Virus record (IMG/VR): IMGVR_UViG_3300035659_001161
Coordinates: 1-24,887 of that record
DNA length: 24,887 bases
From: a virus
Strand: one strand, 5' to 3'
The translations under genes and the position numbers were made by a program. Within the stretch, counting starts at the first letter, position 1, and every line of letters starts with the position of its first letter. Shown one piece after another: positions 14,747 to 21,251 of the stretch. The notes beneath the pieces are model-generated. The model had not been told where the DNA came from. It searched no databases and was given only the letters and a program-made list of their open reading frames with translations.

Positions 14747-14929
14747 ATGAGTCCAATCAATAAACCGCATGACATTCAGTTTCGGCTTCCGAAAAACAAA
14801 AAGTGGATAAAGGAAGAGCTGGTCAGGATAGGACAGGAGAACGGCTTGCCTCTGTCGCAACTCTTAACTATGATCCTCAGCTCCTGGCTCAAGGGTAGGC
14901 GGGGGAAAAAGATTTCCTTGGGCCTCTAG
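14747..14929 (+). CDS. Ribbon-helix-helix-like small protein
   Basis: 60 residues with a strong AGGAGGAG site. Layout: beta strand HDIQFRLP, helix KKWIKEELVRIGQENG, turn LPLSQ, helix LLTMILSSWLKG, then a basic tail RRGKK. This is the Arc/MetJ-type fold by pattern, acting as a dimeric DNA-binding regulator. It is the last rightward gene before the convergent integrase, with 172 non-coding bases after it. Confidence 0.6.
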   Translation: MSPINKPHDIQFRLPKNKKWIKEELVRIGQENGLPLSQLLTMILSSWLKGRRGKKISLGL

Positions 14930-15045
14930 GCTTCCACAGTTTCTTCCCATTTTTTGACGAAAGAACTGCATAAAGCCACAAAGAACCTTAACCTTGACGG
15001 CCAGATTATCATGGGAAAATCAGGCTATAAGGGGATGGAGGGGAA

Positions 15046-15065
15046 TGCCGAAGAGGGGACTCGAA
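15046..15065 (-). other. Candidate attP core: tRNA-Leu 3'-end sequence
   Basis: Read on the minus strand, 15065-15046 is TTCGAGTCCCCTCTTCGGCA: T-loop TTCGAGT, T-stem CCCCT, acceptor CTTCGGC and discriminator A, as in bacterial tRNA-Leu genes (acceptor GCCGAAG...CTTCGGCA, e.g. leuX-type). The T-stem 5' half and the rest of a tRNA are absent, so it is not a tRNA gene. It lies 37 bases beyond the integrase stop. Tyrosine integrases often use tRNA 3' ends as attachment sites. The remainder of 14930-15101 holds no gene. Confidence 0.6.
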
Positions 15066-15101
15066 AACCTCTGCCTTGCTTGGTATCTTATTTTAATATA
15101 G

Positions 15102-16166
15102 TTATTTAGCTGTTATTTCGTCCAGGTATTTCCCCAATTTCTCCACAGTTTGACGCTGTTCATCCATTCCCGGATGCGTGTATTGGAGGGTGGTCTTGAT
15201 ATCAGCATGGCCGAGGACAACCTTGGCCGTGGCTAGAGAGGACTGGGAGCTGATGATGGTCGAGGCCGTGTGCCGGAGGGCGTGAAAGGTAAAGTCTGAG
15301 ATCCCGGTTCTCTTTCTGAGGGCGTGGACGACATGGAAGACGGCGTTAGGGTTTCTCCACTTGATAGGAAAAACATAATCGTCTTTGGATTTGTATTGCT
15401 CAACGATGGCTCTGGCTTGTTGGTTAAGCAGGATGATTCTAAATCTCTGCTGACGGGAGGGCTGCCGACGCCGACTCTTTGTTTCGGATAGCGGATAATA
15501 GATCACATCGTTTATGACGTAGGATTTCTTTAGGAAAAGAATCTCCGATAGCCTCATCCCTGTATTAAGGGCAAACAGTACAAGGTCATAGATAATCGCC
15601 TGGATTTTCGTTCTTGGTTTCGTCTGCATTTCCATAGCCGCGCCGAGCAGGGAGACAAGTTCATCTCGACTGAGAGCTCTGCGTCCGCCGCTCTCCGCAA
15701 AGAATTCGTAACCTTTCAGTATGTTCTCCCGAAGGTATCCCTCCTCAATGGCAAGGTTAAAGAAATGGCGGAGCATTTCGAAGTATCGGTTGACAGTGGA
15801 ATGTTCTAGCTTTCGTTCTTCAAGAAGATATTTTTCAAGCCGCTCAAGGTGGGCCTTGGTAATCATCGGAAGGTGGGGATCGCCCCATAGTCCGGCGACT
15901 ATCTCAAGCCGTTGAGAGTCCCGGTCCCACGACTTCTTGTATTTTTTCCGTTCGAGGTAGCGTTCGATAAAGGCAGATAGGGTGATCGGTTCGGCTTTGC
16001 CGTAGGCTAAACCGAAATGCCGCGCAACGATCTCATTCTCGACTTGCTCCAGCCGTTCAGAGAGGAGTCGTTCCTGACCTTTGCGAAGTTTAAGTGCCTT
16101 GTAATATAGCTTGCCTTCGATCTGCCTTCGGAAGTGATACCAGCCGGACTTGAGATAGAGGCCCAT
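15102..16166 (-). CDS. int: Phage integrase, tyrosine recombinase
   Basis: 354 residues. It inserts and excises the phage genome at attP/attB. N-terminal arm-type part (residues 1-55), SAM-like core-binding domain (~60-155, ITLSAFIERYLERKK...), and a C-terminal catalytic domain with the complete set: R205 (NTGMRLSEI), K230 (ETKSRRR), H295 and R298 (HALRHT), H320 (VLGHADIKTT) and nucleophile Y329 (LQYTH). Full length. The ATG abuts the stop of the lipoprotein gene (TGAATG), placing integrase last in the repressor-lipoprotein-integrase operon. Its 3' end lies next to the tRNA-Leu-like site. Confidence 0.93.
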   Translation of the reverse strand: MGLYLKSGWYHFRRQIEGKLYYKALKLRKGQERLLSERLEQVENEIVARHFGLAYGKAEPITLSAFIERYLERKKYKKSWDRDSQRLEIVAGLWGDPHLPMITKAHLERLEKYLLEERKLEHSTVNRYFEMLRHFFNLAIEEGYLRENILKGYEFFAESGGRRALSRDELVSLLGAAMEMQTKPRTKIQAIIYDLVLFALNTGMRLSEILFLKKSYVINDVIYYPLSETKSRRRQPSRQQRFRIILLNQQARAIVEQYKSKDDYVFPIKWRNPNAVFHVVHALRKRTGISDFTFHALRHTASTIISSQSSLATAKVVLGHADIKTTLQYTHPGMDEQRQTVEKLGKYLDEITAK

Positions 16167-16562
16167 TCAGTCTTTTATCTTGGCGGCTTCCCTTTTCAAT
16201 TCGTCGAGGATTCTTTGTATTTCAAAACTCAACTTGAATGTCTCCATTCTGTTGATACTTTGCAGCATACTTTCATAAACCATTAAGTTGGAGAACGAAT
16301 TGAACGGCGAAAAAAGATAAGGCTGGTATAAATAGAATGGGTATTTATCTGGATTCTTTATAATCGAGAAGGCATAAAGTCCCAAGAGAAGATCAAGAGA
16401 GCTGTCGTTATAGGTCAAAAGACTTGGGCTGGCATTGGGTGGGCCGAAAAGCTCATTGTCTCTCTGCTGTAATTCCTGTCTGTAAACCTTCTGGTATTCC
16501 CTGATCGACGCGCAGGAGAACAAAAGAACCAGGGCAACAAATCCGATAAGCGCTTTTCTCAT
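16167..16562 (-). CDS. Predicted lipoprotein in the lysogeny operon
   Basis: 131 residues. Signal peptide MRKALIGFVALVLLFSC with lipobox LFSC (C17), so a lipid-anchored protein is predicted. The mature part is aromatic- and Asn-rich (YPFYLYQPYLFSPFNSFSNL) and ends in a charged helix (FEIQRILDELKREAAKIKD). Lying between repressor and integrase, it should be expressed in the lysogen. Phage lipoproteins in this position can block superinfection or alter the surface (for example T5 Llp-type), but no family match is seen here. Confidence 0.7.
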   Translation of the reverse strand: MRKALIGFVALVLLFSCASIREYQKVYRQELQQRDNELFGPPNASPSLLTYNDSSLDLLLGLYAFSIIKNPDKYPFYLYQPYLFSPFNSFSNLMVYESMLQSINRMETFKLSFEIQRILDELKREAAKIKD

Positions 16563-16573
16563 TTGGTTTCCCC

Positions 16574-16810
16574 CTATTTTTTTTGATGATTCTCGATCTC
16601 GTTAATCAACTCTGTTGTCGTCATCCGCATCGACTTGGCTATTTTATAGATGGTATCGAGCCTTGGATTGCTGACGTTCCCGCAGAAAATATGAGAAACA
16701 TAGCTCCGTTTAATTTTCGTGGTCCGGCTTACATCACCTTGTGTCATCCGCTTTTCCCTGATAAGCCTCTTGAGGGTCTTACCAATAACGCTGCCACTAA
16801 TCTCGCACAT
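16574..16810 (-). CDS. Repressor, Cro/CI-type helix-turn-helix
   Basis: 78 residues, ATG with AAGGAG. XRE-type HTH: IGKTLKRLIREKRMTQGDVSRTTKIKRSYVSHIFCGNVSNPRLDTIYKIAKSMRM, covering the five helices, with TQGDVSRTTKI-KRSYVSHI as the HTH core. There is no peptidase/dimerisation domain, so it is a small P22-Arc/phage-434-Cro-sized protein. It is first in the operon with the lipoprotein and integrase, which suits a lysogeny repressor; a Cro-like role cannot be excluded. Reads from the promoter at 16857-16884. Confidence 0.78.
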   Translation of the reverse strand: MCEISGSVIGKTLKRLIREKRMTQGDVSRTTKIKRSYVSHIFCGNVSNPRLDTIYKIAKSMRMTTTELINEIENHQKK

Positions 16811-16850
16811 AAACTCTCCTTCATTTCCAAGGCGGCGGAGGACTCTTCCC

Positions 16851-16891
16851 GACCTAATTTTACCATGCTTTTTCCTGTTGTCAATTAGGTC
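16851..16891. promoter_or_regulatory. Leftward lysogeny promoter inside a 9-bp inverted repeat
   Basis: Minus strand TTGACA (16879-16884), 16-base spacer, TAAAAT (16857-16862), start near 16850. Perfect inverted repeats GACCTAATT (16851-16859) and AATTAGGTC (16883-16891), centres 32 bp apart (three turns), overlap both boxes. This is a natural operator pair for the neighbouring repressor or Cro-like protein. Confidence 0.6.
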
Positions 16892-16913
16892 ACATATATT
16901 TTCTTTTACCCTA

Positions 16914-16941
16914 TTGACATTTAAGTATCGGATGATAAGAT
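16914..16941 (+). promoter_or_regulatory. Rightward early promoter of the switch
   Basis: TTGACA (16914-16919), 16-base spacer, TAAGAT (16936-16941). The palindrome GATTAATC (16940-16947) sits at the expected start. Downstream, TCAGGTTAAACTGA (16954-16967) is an imperfect palindrome that shares GGTTAAnCTGAA with 12850-12861. Divergent from the lysogeny promoter. Confidence 0.55.
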
Positions 16942-16998
16942 TAATCTATACAGTCAGGTTAAACTGAACGTCTCTTAAAGTCAAGTAGGAGAGCGGTT

Positions 16999-17193
16999 TT
17001 GAAGAACCTAATAAAACAAAAACTTCTTGTCAGACGAAAGTCTCCATCCTGGTTAGCAAAGAAAACTGGCCTTAGAAGAGAGTCAGTTTCCCGCCTCATC
17101 CATGACAAGAAGCGCATACCAAGAATTACAAACGCCCATAAAATCGCTCAGGCTTTGGACTCGACCATCGAGGAAGTCTGGATTCTGGAATGA
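16999..17193 (+). CDS. Cro-like HTH regulator
   Basis: 64 residues, TTG start 6 bases after AGGAGA (no closer ATG). The sequence is almost entirely an XRE/Cro HTH: LVRRKSPSWLAKKTGLRRESVSRLIHDKKRIPRITNAHKIAQALDSTIEEVW. First gene of the rightward early operon, opposite the repressor, so a Cro-type antirepressor role is likely. The last bases overlap the next gene (ATGA). Confidence 0.75.
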   Translation: MKNLIKQKLLVRRKSPSWLAKKTGLRRESVSRLIHDKKRIPRITNAHKIAQALDSTIEEVWILE

Positions 17194-17420
17194 CTATCCT
17201 GACCCTAAAAGAAGCCGCCGAATATATCAGGGTCAAGCCATCCTACCTTCGCCAGCTCGTCAAGGAAGGGATCGTTCCCTACCGACAGTGCAAAGACAAG
17301 TGTTGCATCACATTCAGCAAGGAAGCACTTGAGAATTGGTGGCTCGAATCGCATAAGCCTTTACCTGCAAAGATCAGGATAAAGAAACTCAAACTTAGGA
17401 GGAAACGTGAAACCTTTTAG
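17190..17420 (+). CDS. Excisionase-like HTH protein
   Basis: 76 residues; ATGA overlap with the Cro-like gene. MTILTLKEAAEYIRVKPSYLRQLVKEGIVPYRQCKDKCCITFSKEALENWW is the classic excisionase/MerR-type (HTH_17) winged helix. A basic tail (AKIRIKKLKLRRKRETF) follows. With an integrase in the genome it may be the Xis that guides excision, or a second regulator. The CKDKCC cluster in the wing is unusual and could respond to metal or redox. Confidence 0.65.
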   Translation: MTILTLKEAAEYIRVKPSYLRQLVKEGIVPYRQCKDKCCITFSKEALENWWLESHKPLPAKIRIKKLKLRRKRETF

Positions 17421-17643
17421 AGAAATCCGTATTAGGCCAGCTACTAATGGCATCATTGTCGACGTCGGATGCAAGCCATTCGTCTATCAAGACAACGACC
17501 TGCCTAGTTTTCTCACTGACCTGAACACCTACCTTGAAAGATTAACCAAGCACCTAATTGCTCAAGCGGCTGGCAAGATTGAAGACGACGGGGTCATTGA
17601 CATCGACGTGATAAGCAGCGGCGAACCAGAAAAGAGAGTCTGA
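17407..17643 (+). CDS. Hypothetical early protein
   Basis: 78 residues, GTG start with AGGAGG, overlapping the previous gene by 14 bases. Beta-rich N-terminus (FREIRIRPATNGIIVDVGCKPFVYQ), then a helix (LTDLNTYLERLTKHLIAQAAG), and an acidic end (EDDGVIDIDVISSGEPEKRV). Common type of small phage gene upstream of recombination genes. Family not recognised. Confidence 0.6.
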   Translation: MKPFREIRIRPATNGIIVDVGCKPFVYQDNDLPSFLTDLNTYLERLTKHLIAQAAGKIEDDGVIDIDVISSGEPEKRV

Positions 17644-17655
17644 AACGGAGGGGTA

Positions 17656-18636
17656 GTGAAAAAGAAGCCGAAGACTTTAAACAAAAAGAAAATAATAAAA
17701 GGGCTACACAAGATTCGGGAAGTTCCACTAAATAAATTCCAACCCAAATCCGACAAGGCTAAACCAGCCGAACTCGCAATCATAAAGCGAGACGATGACA
17801 GGGCTGTAATCCCCGACTCCTCAAACCTGGAGAAGTTGGGAAAGTTTCTTTTCCAGAGCCATCTTTTCCCCGCAGTCCAGAGTGTATCGGGCGCTGTTAC
17901 GATCATCGAATACGGTAGGGAGCTTGGCCTAAAGCCCGTCCAGGCCCTTCAAACAATGTCCATCATAAAGGGTCGCATCTGCATAGAGGCTAAGGCACTC
18001 TTGGCCCTGGCAATTCAAAAGGGACTGACCTACAAGATCCTCAAAAGCAACGATGACATCTGCCAGATTCAATTTTCCCGCGCCAACTTTGAGCCTCATG
18101 TCGAGACCTTTACTTCGGAAGATGCGAAGCGTGCGAAGCTGACCGATAAGACAAGCTATGTCCAGTACCCCCGCATTATGAATCTGTGGCGCTGCGTCTC
18201 CAACGGAATCCGAGCCTATGCCCCGGACCTGGCGCTTGGTCTCTACTCGAAAGAGGAAGTGGGAGCTGACGATATCATCGAAGTCCACGTTCAAAATGAG
18301 CTCGAGCCGAAAAAGGATGAAGAAGAAAAACAAAAGGCCCATGTTCTTAACATCAAGGATTCGCTCATAGAAGATATCAAATACAAGGTCGCCAAGGCAG
18401 GCATAGAGGTCAAGGAGTTTAAGAAATTCCTTGAGGTTTTTCAGCACGAAGGAACGAAAGAAACAAGAGAATTCGTGGGCTATAAATTCGGGAACCTGTC
18501 TTTCCATGAGGGCAAGACAGAAGACCTCTTACTGCTCAAGCAAAACCTGCCCTATGCGATAGACCAATTCAAGAAATCGCAGAAAGAGAAGACGACCGAA
18601 GCCACGCCTGATTCAAATGAGGGCGGGAAATTCTGA
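17656..18636 (+). CDS. recT: RecT-like single-strand annealing protein
   Basis: 326 residues, GTG start with GGAGGGG. It pairs complementary single strands in phage recombination. The pattern FLFQSHLFPAVQSVSGAVTI, IEYGRELGLKPVQALQTMSI, IKGRICIEAKALLALAIQKG, then FTSEDAKRAKLTDK, YPRIMNLWRCVSNGIRAYAPDL and ALGLYSKEEVGADDI matches the RecT/phage recombination family core. The Lys/Glu-rich C-terminal quarter is a flexible tail. The N-terminus is strongly basic (MKKKPKTLNKKKIIKG). It overlaps by TGATG the nuclease gene that would be its exonuclease partner. Confidence 0.75.
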   Translation: MKKKPKTLNKKKIIKGLHKIREVPLNKFQPKSDKAKPAELAIIKRDDDRAVIPDSSNLEKLGKFLFQSHLFPAVQSVSGAVTIIEYGRELGLKPVQALQTMSIIKGRICIEAKALLALAIQKGLTYKILKSNDDICQIQFSRANFEPHVETFTSEDAKRAKLTDKTSYVQYPRIMNLWRCVSNGIRAYAPDLALGLYSKEEVGADDIIEVHVQNELEPKKDEEEKQKAHVLNIKDSLIEDIKYKVAKAGIEVKEFKKFLEVFQHEGTKETREFVGYKFGNLSFHEGKTEDLLLLKQNLPYAIDQFKKSQKEKTTEATPDSNEGGKF

Positions 18637-19325
18637 TGGCTAAGTACGAATACTTTGCTAAGGACGGAGAAAAACTCCGGGGAGTTACCTCAATCATTGG
18701 TGAAAATCTTGGCTGGAACAAAAGGGGTTTAATGTATTGGGCTTGGGATCAAGGAAGACACGGAAAAGACTTTAAGGAAACCTCTAAGGAAGAAGCAAAG
18801 GCTGGCACCGTCGCGCATTACTTGATCGAGTGCCACATCAAGGGCGTCAAGCCAGATGTTGAAGGAACGTTCGCTGTCATCGAAAATAGAGAGGAGTCCT
18901 TAAAGAAAGCCTACCTCGGCTACAATAACTTTTGCGAATGGGTCTCGATGGTTGACTTCAAACCCTTCCTTTCTGAGAAAATTTGCATATCTGAAAAGTA
19001 TAGATATGGAACAAGAATAGACTGCTTGGCCTTCATACGAAAGAAGTTATCAATCGTTGATTGGAAGCTGGCAAAAGACATCTATGCAGATCATCTACTC
19101 CAACTAGCAGCTCACGAAGTAGTCTGGAACGAATGTAATCCGAAGAAGGTTATCGACGGAGGTCTGCATATCCTTAAGATCGGCAAAGAGGATGCTTCAT
19201 TCTCTCATCACTTTTGGAATTCTTTGGAAGACACTCGTTCAGAGAAGATCGAACTCGCTTGGAAAGCGTTCTGCGTCTGTCTTGAACTTGACGGATTGGC
19301 TAAAAAACTCAGGAGGATGGCGTGA
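18636..19325 (+). CDS. PD-(D/E)XK exonuclease, RecT partner
   Basis: 229 residues. RecB/Cas4/lambda-exonuclease-like motifs in order: GTVAHYLIE (H61, motif I), GTRIDCLAF (D129), SIVDWKLAK (D142, K144: the D-x-K pair), and LLQLAAHEVVWNE (Q156, the conserved Q...H/Y helix). It should resect double-strand ends to make single strands for the RecT-like protein. Directly follows that gene with TGATG coupling. Confidence 0.78.
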   Translation: MAKYEYFAKDGEKLRGVTSIIGENLGWNKRGLMYWAWDQGRHGKDFKETSKEEAKAGTVAHYLIECHIKGVKPDVEGTFAVIENREESLKKAYLGYNNFCEWVSMVDFKPFLSEKICISEKYRYGTRIDCLAFIRKKLSIVDWKLAKDIYADHLLQLAAHEVVWNECNPKKVIDGGLHILKIGKEDASFSHHFWNSLEDTRSEKIELAWKAFCVCLELDGLAKKLRRMA

Positions 19326-19705
19326 TAAAGACAAGACCAAGGTTCAATCTTCTTGCTGAAGGAATTTATGAATTCTTCGTATCGCATCGACCGAAACTTG
19401 ATAGCACTCGCGGTTACGATTATTACGTCTTTGACTTTGAGGCCATAGATCCGGCTGGTTCTAAACACGAATTTCGCGACTTCTTCTTTCCCAACGAGGA
19501 GCGACTGCATGATGTTTTGCTGGCCTTGGGCGGGATAGAAGATGAGGAAGGTCAAGTCCAGGTCGATGAAGATGAAACCGTGGGGATGAGTTTTAAGGGC
19601 CAGATAAAGCACGTGGTAGTCAAGGGGAAAGAAAGGGCAAGAATTGAGAAGGTAATAGAAGACAAAGAACAGGATGTAAAGGATGAGAACGAGCCGCCGT
19701 TTTGA
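19322..19705 (+). CDS. OB-like protein with an SSB-type acidic tail
   Basis: 127 residues, GTG start overlapping the nuclease stop (GTGA). Beta-rich core (GIYEFFVSHRPKLDSTRGYD, YYVFDFEAIDPAGSKHEFRD, MSFKGQIKHVVVKGKERARI) typical of small phage OB-like DNA-binding proteins next to RecT. The C-terminus is VKDENEPPF, like the acidic DDDIPF tip of SSB that binds partner proteins. The real SSB gene comes next. Function inferred from shape and place. Confidence 0.6.
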   Translation: MIKTRPRFNLLAEGIYEFFVSHRPKLDSTRGYDYYVFDFEAIDPAGSKHEFRDFFFPNEERLHDVLLALGGIEDEEGQVQVDEDETVGMSFKGQIKHVVVKGKERARIEKVIEDKEQDVKDENEPPF

Positions 19706-19718
19706 ATGAGGTTCGATA

Positions 19719-20156
19719 GTGGCCGACTATATTTCATTTAACAAGGTCATTCTGATAGGCCGGATATCGAGTGAAATTAAGAGCCGAGACACAAAGAGAG
19801 GAACGCCTGTCGCTTGGTTCAATGTGGCGACTAATGAAGTTTATGGTCAAGACAAAAAACCTCATGCTTTTTTTCATCGAGTCATTTGTTTTGGGAAGAA
19901 AGCCCAATTCATTTTTAAGTATGGCGAGATAGGCCGCCTCATCGCTGTCGAAGGCAAGATACATACTCGGTCATGGGGCGATGAGAGTGGGGCGCGGCGT
20001 TCAATGACTGAGGTTTCTGCTGAGCAGGTAATCGTGCTGACGGCATCAAAAGGGAAGCAGGTCGAGGTCCCCGAAGAACAGCAACCCCAGGAAGAAGAAG
20101 GTTCTCTAGAGGAGACCGAAGGGCAACCTGCTGATGACGAGGAACCTTTTGGGTGA
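19719..20156 (+). CDS. ssb: Single-stranded DNA-binding protein
   Basis: 145 residues, GTG start. OB-fold SSB signatures: NKVILIGRISSEIKSRDTKRGTPVAWFNVATNE, HAFFHRVICFGKKAQFIFKY, GRLIAVEGKIHTRSW, RSMTEVSAEQVIVL. The tail is Gln/Glu-rich and ends DDEEPFG, an SSB C-terminal tip with one extra Gly. It coats single strands in replication and recombination. The 3' end adjoins the candidate origin. Confidence 0.92.
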   Translation: MADYISFNKVILIGRISSEIKSRDTKRGTPVAWFNVATNEVYGQDKKPHAFFHRVICFGKKAQFIFKYGEIGRLIAVEGKIHTRSWGDESGARRSMTEVSAEQVIVLTASKGKQVEVPEEQQPQEEEGSLEETEGQPADDEEPFG

Positions 20157-20163
20157 GAAAAAG

Positions 20164-20226
20164 AAGGGCCATGTCTGCGGTAAAATCCCTTCCTAAAACC
20201 ATCTTTCTTTATCCGGCATGGCCCTT
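20164..20226. repeat. 10-bp inverted repeat at the origin edge
   Basis: AAGGGCCATG (20164-20173) and CATGGCCCTT (20217-20226) are perfect inverted copies separated by 43 bases, directly after ssb. There is no T-run after the second arm, so termination is unlikely. It may bound the origin. Confidence 0.4.
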
Positions 20227-20230
20227 TCAG

Positions 20231-20440
20231 TTTTCCACGGGTCCAAGAATTTTTCACAGGTCACCCTACCCTGTTTTTACACAATTTATCCACAGGGCGA
20301 ATTTGACACCGAGTCTTTTATTGTCAATAACATGCAAAAAGATTTCCACAGCGATGTCATCCTCTTATTCTTATACATTTTTACTAACATATTTTTTATA
20401 AGAAGACTTTTTCTATTAAGAGAAGAGAAGAATTTCATTA
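20231..20440. other. Candidate replication origin with DnaA boxes
   Basis: One perfect DnaA box TTATCCACA at 20286-20294, with three degenerate boxes in the same orientation: TTTTCCACG (20231), TTTTTCACA (20250) and ATTTCCACA (20342). An AT-rich stretch follows at 20360-20425 (TCTTATTCTTATACATTTTT, ATATTTTTTATAAG), a plausible duplex-unwinding element, then the purine tract. It lies after ssb. No ORF in the gap is convincing. Confidence 0.55.
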
Positions 20441-20498
20441 AGAGAAGAAAGAAGAAGAGAAGAGAAGAGAAGAAAAGAGAAGAGAAGAAGAGAAAGGG
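20440..20498. repeat. 59-base pure purine tract
   Basis: Uninterrupted A/G run of GAGAAGA units just before the next ATG; a shorter one is at 20418-20432. It has 26 bases identical (20466-20491) to the reverse complement of the pyrimidine tract at 12673-12698. Its end (AAAGGG) provides the ribosome site of the 20502 gene. Confidence 0.55.
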
Positions 20499-20501
20499 TT
20501 A

Positions 20502-20717
20502 ATGAAAAAATACAGGGTTTATAACATCTATCAATGTCCCAACTGCCGCTTCTTTAAGCCAAAGCAGTCTGATCCCCTTGAACAATATCAGCTAATAGGG
20601 GAGTGCTCTTCCGAAAAGTCTCCGGTCGACATAAGGGAGTTCGGCGAAAGTCTATTGAAGTCTGCCAACTGCCGATTTTTTGAGTCCATGTTTAGTAAAA
20701 AAAGAGGTACATCATGA
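20502..20717 (+). CDS. Small Cys-rich protein
   Basis: 71 residues; ATG after AAAGGG. Contains YQCPNCRFFKPKQ and a later repeated element NCRFF (LIGECSSEKS; SANCRFFESMF): two C..CRFF blocks, so it may be a duplicated metal- or Fe-binding knuckle. First gene right of the origin. Function unknown. Confidence 0.55.
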   Translation: MKKYRVYNIYQCPNCRFFKPKQSDPLEQYQLIGECSSEKSPVDIREFGESLLKSANCRFFESMFSKKRGTS

Positions 20718-20881
20718 TTCAAGAGATCGCTATCTGGAGATTGGTCCTGGCCGGGTTCGTCCTGGCCAGCTTCAGCTTCCTTCTCGGTTTTTTAATCGCG
20801 GCCCTGTGTCAGGCGGCGGGGAGGGCGGCGGACGTAGAAGAAGAGAGAGTCAACGGATTCTCAAATACATGGGGCGAATAG
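20714..20881 (+). CDS. Small single-TM protein
   Basis: 55 residues, ATG overlapping the previous stop by ATGA, GAGGT upstream. One long hydrophobic segment (IWRLVLAGFVLASFSFLLGF, then LIAALCQAA) and a charged end (ADVEEERVNGFSNTWGE). The segment is Gly/Ser spaced like holins or antiholins, and a holin-like gene follows 28 bases later. Frame chosen because the overlapping longer frame is Gly/Arg-rich and not protein-like. Confidence 0.5.
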   Translation: MIQEIAIWRLVLAGFVLASFSFLLGFLIAALCQAAGRAADVEEERVNGFSNTWGE

Positions 20882-20909
20882 ACAAAACCCTGGATGAAGG
20901 AGGTATCTG

Positions 20910-21170
20910 ATGAATCAGGTACAAGCTATCGCGATTGTGATGGCTGTCATGCAGTTCTTTAAAAAGGTACTGCCGACAATCATCAAGGACATGGTGGCGA
21001 GTGTGCTTACGGTAATCCTAAGCGTCATCGTCGTCGTGTTCAAGTACGTCAGCGAAGGCCTACCCCTCAATTTCGGCGCAATCACTTTCCTGGTTGAAGT
21101 GATCGTCGGAGCGATGGGAGGCTATGGCCTACTGAAAGTCGCTGGAGGAGCGGCGAACGGGCCTAGCTGA
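20910..21170 (+). CDS. Holin-like membrane protein
   Basis: 86 residues; AAGGAGG ribosome site. Two to three predicted transmembrane helices: QAIAIVMAVMQFF, then KDMVASVLTVILSVIVVVF, and ITFLVEVIVGAMGGYGLL. Size and layout fit class II holins, though the lysis cluster is normally late and no endolysin gene is visible beside it. It could also be a toxin-like membrane protein. Function inferred only. Confidence 0.5.
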   Translation: MNQVQAIAIVMAVMQFFKKVLPTIIKDMVASVLTVILSVIVVVFKYVSEGLPLNFGAITFLVEVIVGAMGGYGLLKVAGGAANGPS

Positions 21171-21183
21171 AGTTATTGAGCGA

Positions 21184-21220
21184 GGGGGCCGGGTGGTACA
21201 GGAGAGGACGCTCGGCCCCC
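21184..21220 (+). other. GC-rich hairpin between operon segments
   Basis: GGGGGCCG (21184-21191) pairs with CGGCCCCC (21213-21220), 21-base loop. No T-run follows, so it is at most a weak terminator or an RNA stability hairpin between the holin-like gene and 21252. Confidence 0.35.
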
Positions 21221-21251
21221 GAAGGGTCAATGACAATTTGAGAAAAGACGG

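Noticed and set aside
15046-15090. tRNA gene
   Set aside because: Only the last 20 bases of a tRNA-Leu are present; no anticodon arm or 5' half, so attP remnant rather than a gene.
17929-18507. 192-codon minus-strand ORF
   Set aside because: Antisense shadow of the RecT-like gene, which has family motifs and operon context.
20218-20502. 94-codon plus-strand ORF in the origin gap
   Set aside because: Crosses DnaA boxes and AT-rich element and ends as translated purine tract (KRREEKKREEKK); no good ribosome site.
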